Below the pieces are notes generated by a model that was not told where the DNA came from, made no database searches, and worked only from the letters and a program-made list of their open reading frames with translations. This document shows, piece by piece, positions 62,269-64,000 of a stretch of 64,000 nt of DNA (within the stretch, counting starts at the first letter, position 1; every line of letters begins with the position of its first letter). Source of the stretch: a bacterium (lineage in GTDB: Bacteria; Actinomycetota; Acidimicrobiia; Acidimicrobiales; CATQHL01). The translations under genes were made by a program, and so were the position numbers. Location of the stretch: contig JAPOVS010000043.1 of NCBI GenBank assembly GCA_026708055.1, forward strand, positions 1 through 64,000. Reading direction: 5' to 3'.

Positions 62269-63324
62269 CACGCCGGTGAGGCGGACCAGGGTGGCGGTGG
62301 CGGAGGTGATCTGCGCCGGTGCGACCCGGTCGGCGGTGATGGCCACGGCCAGGGAGTGCAGTGGGAAGGTGAAGCCGCCGAACAGGAACATGAGCACCAG
62401 GGACGGAGCCGAGCCGGGTTCGGTCAGCAACGCACCCGCAGCCGCCAGTGCCGCCGCCACGGCGGTCGCGCCGATCACGGCCCGTCTGGAGACCCGGTCG
62501 GAGAGCCAGCCGATGGGCCACTGGAACACCACACATCCCAGGGGCGCCGCGGCGGTGAAGACCGCGATCCGGCCGTCGGAGAGTCCCTCGGAGGAGGCGT
62601 AGATGGCGGCGAGGCCCAGCAGGGTGCCGTGCCCGGCGCCGGTCCAGAAGGCGGTGACCGCGCCGGTCGGGATCACCGACACCAGCCGGCGCAGCGACAG
62701 GGGCTCGGGCACGGACACCGGGGGAGCGGTGGTGGCCGACAGGGTGATGGGCACCAGGGCGAGGGAGACCAGCACCGAGGCCAGCACGAACAGTTCGAAC
62801 CCGGCCGGGTCGCCGCCGGCCAAGAGGAGTTGCCCTCCCGCCAGGCCGCCCATCATGACGACCATGTAGCCGCCCAGGATCCGCCCCCGGTCGGCGTTGG
62901 TGGCCATGTCGTTGAGCCAGGACTCCACCACCACGTAGAGGCCGGCGAGGCACAGCCCGAACACCAAGCGCAACAGCGCCCACGTGGCAGGGTTGACCCA
63001 CACGGCGTGCAGGATTGCAGCACTCGACGCTGTCGAGGCCAGCGCGGCGAACACCCTGATGTGGCCGACCGCCGCCAGGAACCGCTCGGCGACCGCGGTG
63101 CCGAAGAGGAAGCCCACGAAGTAGGCGGCCATGACGGCGCCGGCGACGGCGAAGCCGAACCCCTCGATCTCGGCCCGGACGCCCAGGACCGAGGCCTGCA
63201 AGCCGTTGCCGACCATGAGGAACGCCATGCCGACCAGCAGGGTCCGGACGGCCTTGCCGCTGCGAATCGTTGGACCGTTCACGTTTGCCCGTCCCGACTC
63301 TCCGGCCGGAGCGATCGCCTCCAC
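61954..63324 (-). CDS. MFS transporter (YcaD/DHA-like)
   Basis: This protein has 456 residues and about 12 membrane helices. MFS signatures include FLFGTAVAERFLAAVGHIRVF and WPIGWLSDRVSRRAVIGATA, plus VVESWLNDMATNADRGRILG. The C-terminus is a Pro-rich soluble tail encoded by the near-identical repeat. The substrate is unknown; relatives export small molecules. GTG 63324 is used; GTG 63282 (start of VNGPTIRSGK) is an alternative. It is divergent from the GFA gene, with an operator-like repeat between them. It is the intact parent-type copy of the 58328-59051 remnant. Confidence 0.8.
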   Translation of the reverse strand: MEAIAPAGESGRANVNGPTIRSGKAVRTLLVGMAFLMVGNGLQASVLGVRAEIEGFGFAVAGAVMAAYFVGFLFGTAVAERFLAAVGHIRVFAALASTASSAAILHAVWVNPATWALLRLVFGLCLAGLYVVVESWLNDMATNADRGRILGGYMVVMMGGLAGGQLLLAGGDPAGFELFVLASVLVSLALVPITLSATTAPPVSVPEPLSLRRLVSVIPTGAVTAFWTGAGHGTLLGLAAIYASSEGLSDGRIAVFTAAAPLGCVVFQWPIGWLSDRVSRRAVIGATAVAAALAAAGALLTEPGSAPSLVLMFLFGGFTFPLHSLAVAITADRVAPAQITSATATLVRLTGVGAAIFPAVAGAIMGATGPSTFFVVLAAVHAIIAVYVLYRVVTHPAIPVDEQSDYVALPARGTAVTANLHPDAVEAAPLPPAAPDPDAPAGPIGAAPQPGTPQTR

Positions 63325-63360
63325 CCCGGCTACAACGCTCGAATCAACACAAACTACCGG

Positions 63361-63399
63361 CCCGCGATTCCGGATCGTGGTACCGTTCCACGATGCGGG
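63361..63399. promoter_or_regulatory. Nested inverted repeat between MFS and GFA genes
   Basis: ATCGTGG (63374-63380) and CCACGAT (63388-63394) are inverted arms 7 bases apart, framed by CCCGC/GCGGG. The CCACGATGCGG segment also occurs at 42574-42584. An IclR regulator begins at 63955, so it may bind here. Confidence 0.45.
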
Positions 63400-63463
63400 T
63401 CAGATGTCACACCGGTCATCGGTCACAGGTCCCAGCCGAGGCGGGGCGTCGAAGGAGCAGATC

Positions 63464-63889
63464 GTGAGCAGGAGACTGAGTGGTCGCTGCGTCTGCGGGG
63501 GTGTGCGCTACGAGATCGGCGGACCGGCGCGGCCGGTCTGGAACTGCCACTGCCACCGGTGCCGGCGCTGGACCGGCCACTTCATGGCCGCCACCAACTG
63601 CGAATACGACGATCTCACGTTGATCGAGGACGGAACCCTCCATTGGCACCACCCCGCCGACGATCCGAACGTGGCGTACGGGTCCTGCCGGGCGTGCGGT
63701 AGCTCGCTGTTCTGGCGGGTGGTGGAGCCGCCACCGGAGGGACCGTATGCCCAGACCCGGTGCATGTGGATCTGCGCTGGGACGCTGGATCCCCCGACCA
63801 GGTTGCGGACCGAGCGGGCCATCTTCTGCGGCCACGCCAGCGATTACCACACGCTGGACCCGAACGTCGAGAACCGGGAATGGGAGTAG
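63464..63889 (+). CDS. GFA-family (glutathione-dependent formaldehyde-activating-like) zinc protein
   Basis: This protein has 141 residues. Zn-binding Cys motifs are CVCGGVRYE, NCHCHRCRRWTG and CRACGSSLFWR, the standard GFA/CENP-V pattern. GTG 63464 follows AAGGAG. Such proteins are annotated as formaldehyde-handling, but their actual reaction is often unknown; a link to C1 release by the demethylases is only suggestive. Confidence 0.85.
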   Translation: MSRRLSGRCVCGGVRYEIGGPARPVWNCHCHRCRRWTGHFMAATNCEYDDLTLIEDGTLHWHHPADDPNVAYGSCRACGSSLFWRVVEPPPEGPYAQTRCMWICAGTLDPPTRLRTERAIFCGHASDYHTLDPNVENREWE

Positions 63890-63954
63890 CCGACCTGCCG
63901 GCGCGACGGCCGGGGCGCGACGAACCGCGCGGCGTGCTGTCGTAGTCTGCGGAC

Positions 63955-64000
63955 ATGGTCGTCCAGTCGATCGAACGTGCCTTCCTGCTGCTGCGCTTCC
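63955..64000 (+). CDS. IclR-family regulator, start only
   Basis: The first 15 codons read MVVQSIERAFLLLRF, matching the usual IclR N-terminus before the wHTH (VQS.ERA..LL). The rest is beyond the window edge. It probably governs the nearby MFS/GFA genes. Confidence 0.55.
   Translation, partial: MVVQSIERAFLLLRF

Overview
The window is high-GC DNA from an actinobacterium. Two F420-type luciferase-like enzymes, an IclR regulator, frequent GTG starts and TGA stops, and several MttB/corrinoid genes suit an uncultivated Acidimicrobiia-like lineage. The taurine pathway, betaine-type demethylation genes and large Ig-like, RCC1-like and Cys-repeat surface proteins suggest a marine or host-associated life. 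That placement is inference; the window holds no rRNA or other phylogenetic marker.

Layout. 1-12.5 kb: the end of a prepilin peptidase gene, a 2,217-residue surface protein with a metzincin-type protease domain, two secreted RCC1-like proteins with a decayed paralogue between them, and a Flp-like prepilin. 12.5-14.2 kb: an HTH/nucleotidyltransferase pair (toxin-antitoxin or abortive-infection type) next to a duplicated scrap of the xsc 3' end. 14.2-23.3 kb: a minus-strand taurine operon, tpa-pta-tetR-(soeB-soeC fusion)-soeA-xsc. It would take taurine to sulfoacetaldehyde, then to acetyl phosphate plus sulfite, and oxidise the sulfite. 23.5-30.6 kb: F420-type oxidoreductases, a sulfurtransferase, a frameshifted phosphotransferase, an AlbA-type regulator and a VapBC pair. 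30.7-35.7 kb: a lipoprotein and an ABC importer (permease, binding protein, permease) with no ATPase gene. 36-49.5 kb: a one-carbon cluster with two FAD/GcvT demethylating dehydrogenases, two non-pyrrolysine MttB methyltransferases, a corrinoid protein, a methyl-corrinoid:folate transferase, a RACE-type reactivator, DUF1638 and a small Virulence_fact-like protein. Together these would strip methyl groups from betaine-type amines.

49.7-61.9 kb is an accessory, defence-like island with much decay: an AAA ATPase, a RelE/Phd pair, a broken Eco57I-type DNA methyltransferase joined to a helicase-like C-terminus, a TIR-like/two-TM membrane protein pair, remnants of DUF4143, Fic, MFS and IS1380 genes, and an intact two-gene unit of unrecognised function. 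The second protein of that unit has a PD-(D/E)xK-like motif. The unit lies between two direct repeats that differ at 2 positions over about 408 bp. The window ends with an intact MFS transporter, a GFA-family protein and the start of an IclR regulator.

The best candidates for an undescribed system are the 59060-61353 gene pair and the TIR-like/membrane pair at 55786-56673. The fused SoeB-SoeC subunit and the duplicated surface-protein block are also unusual.
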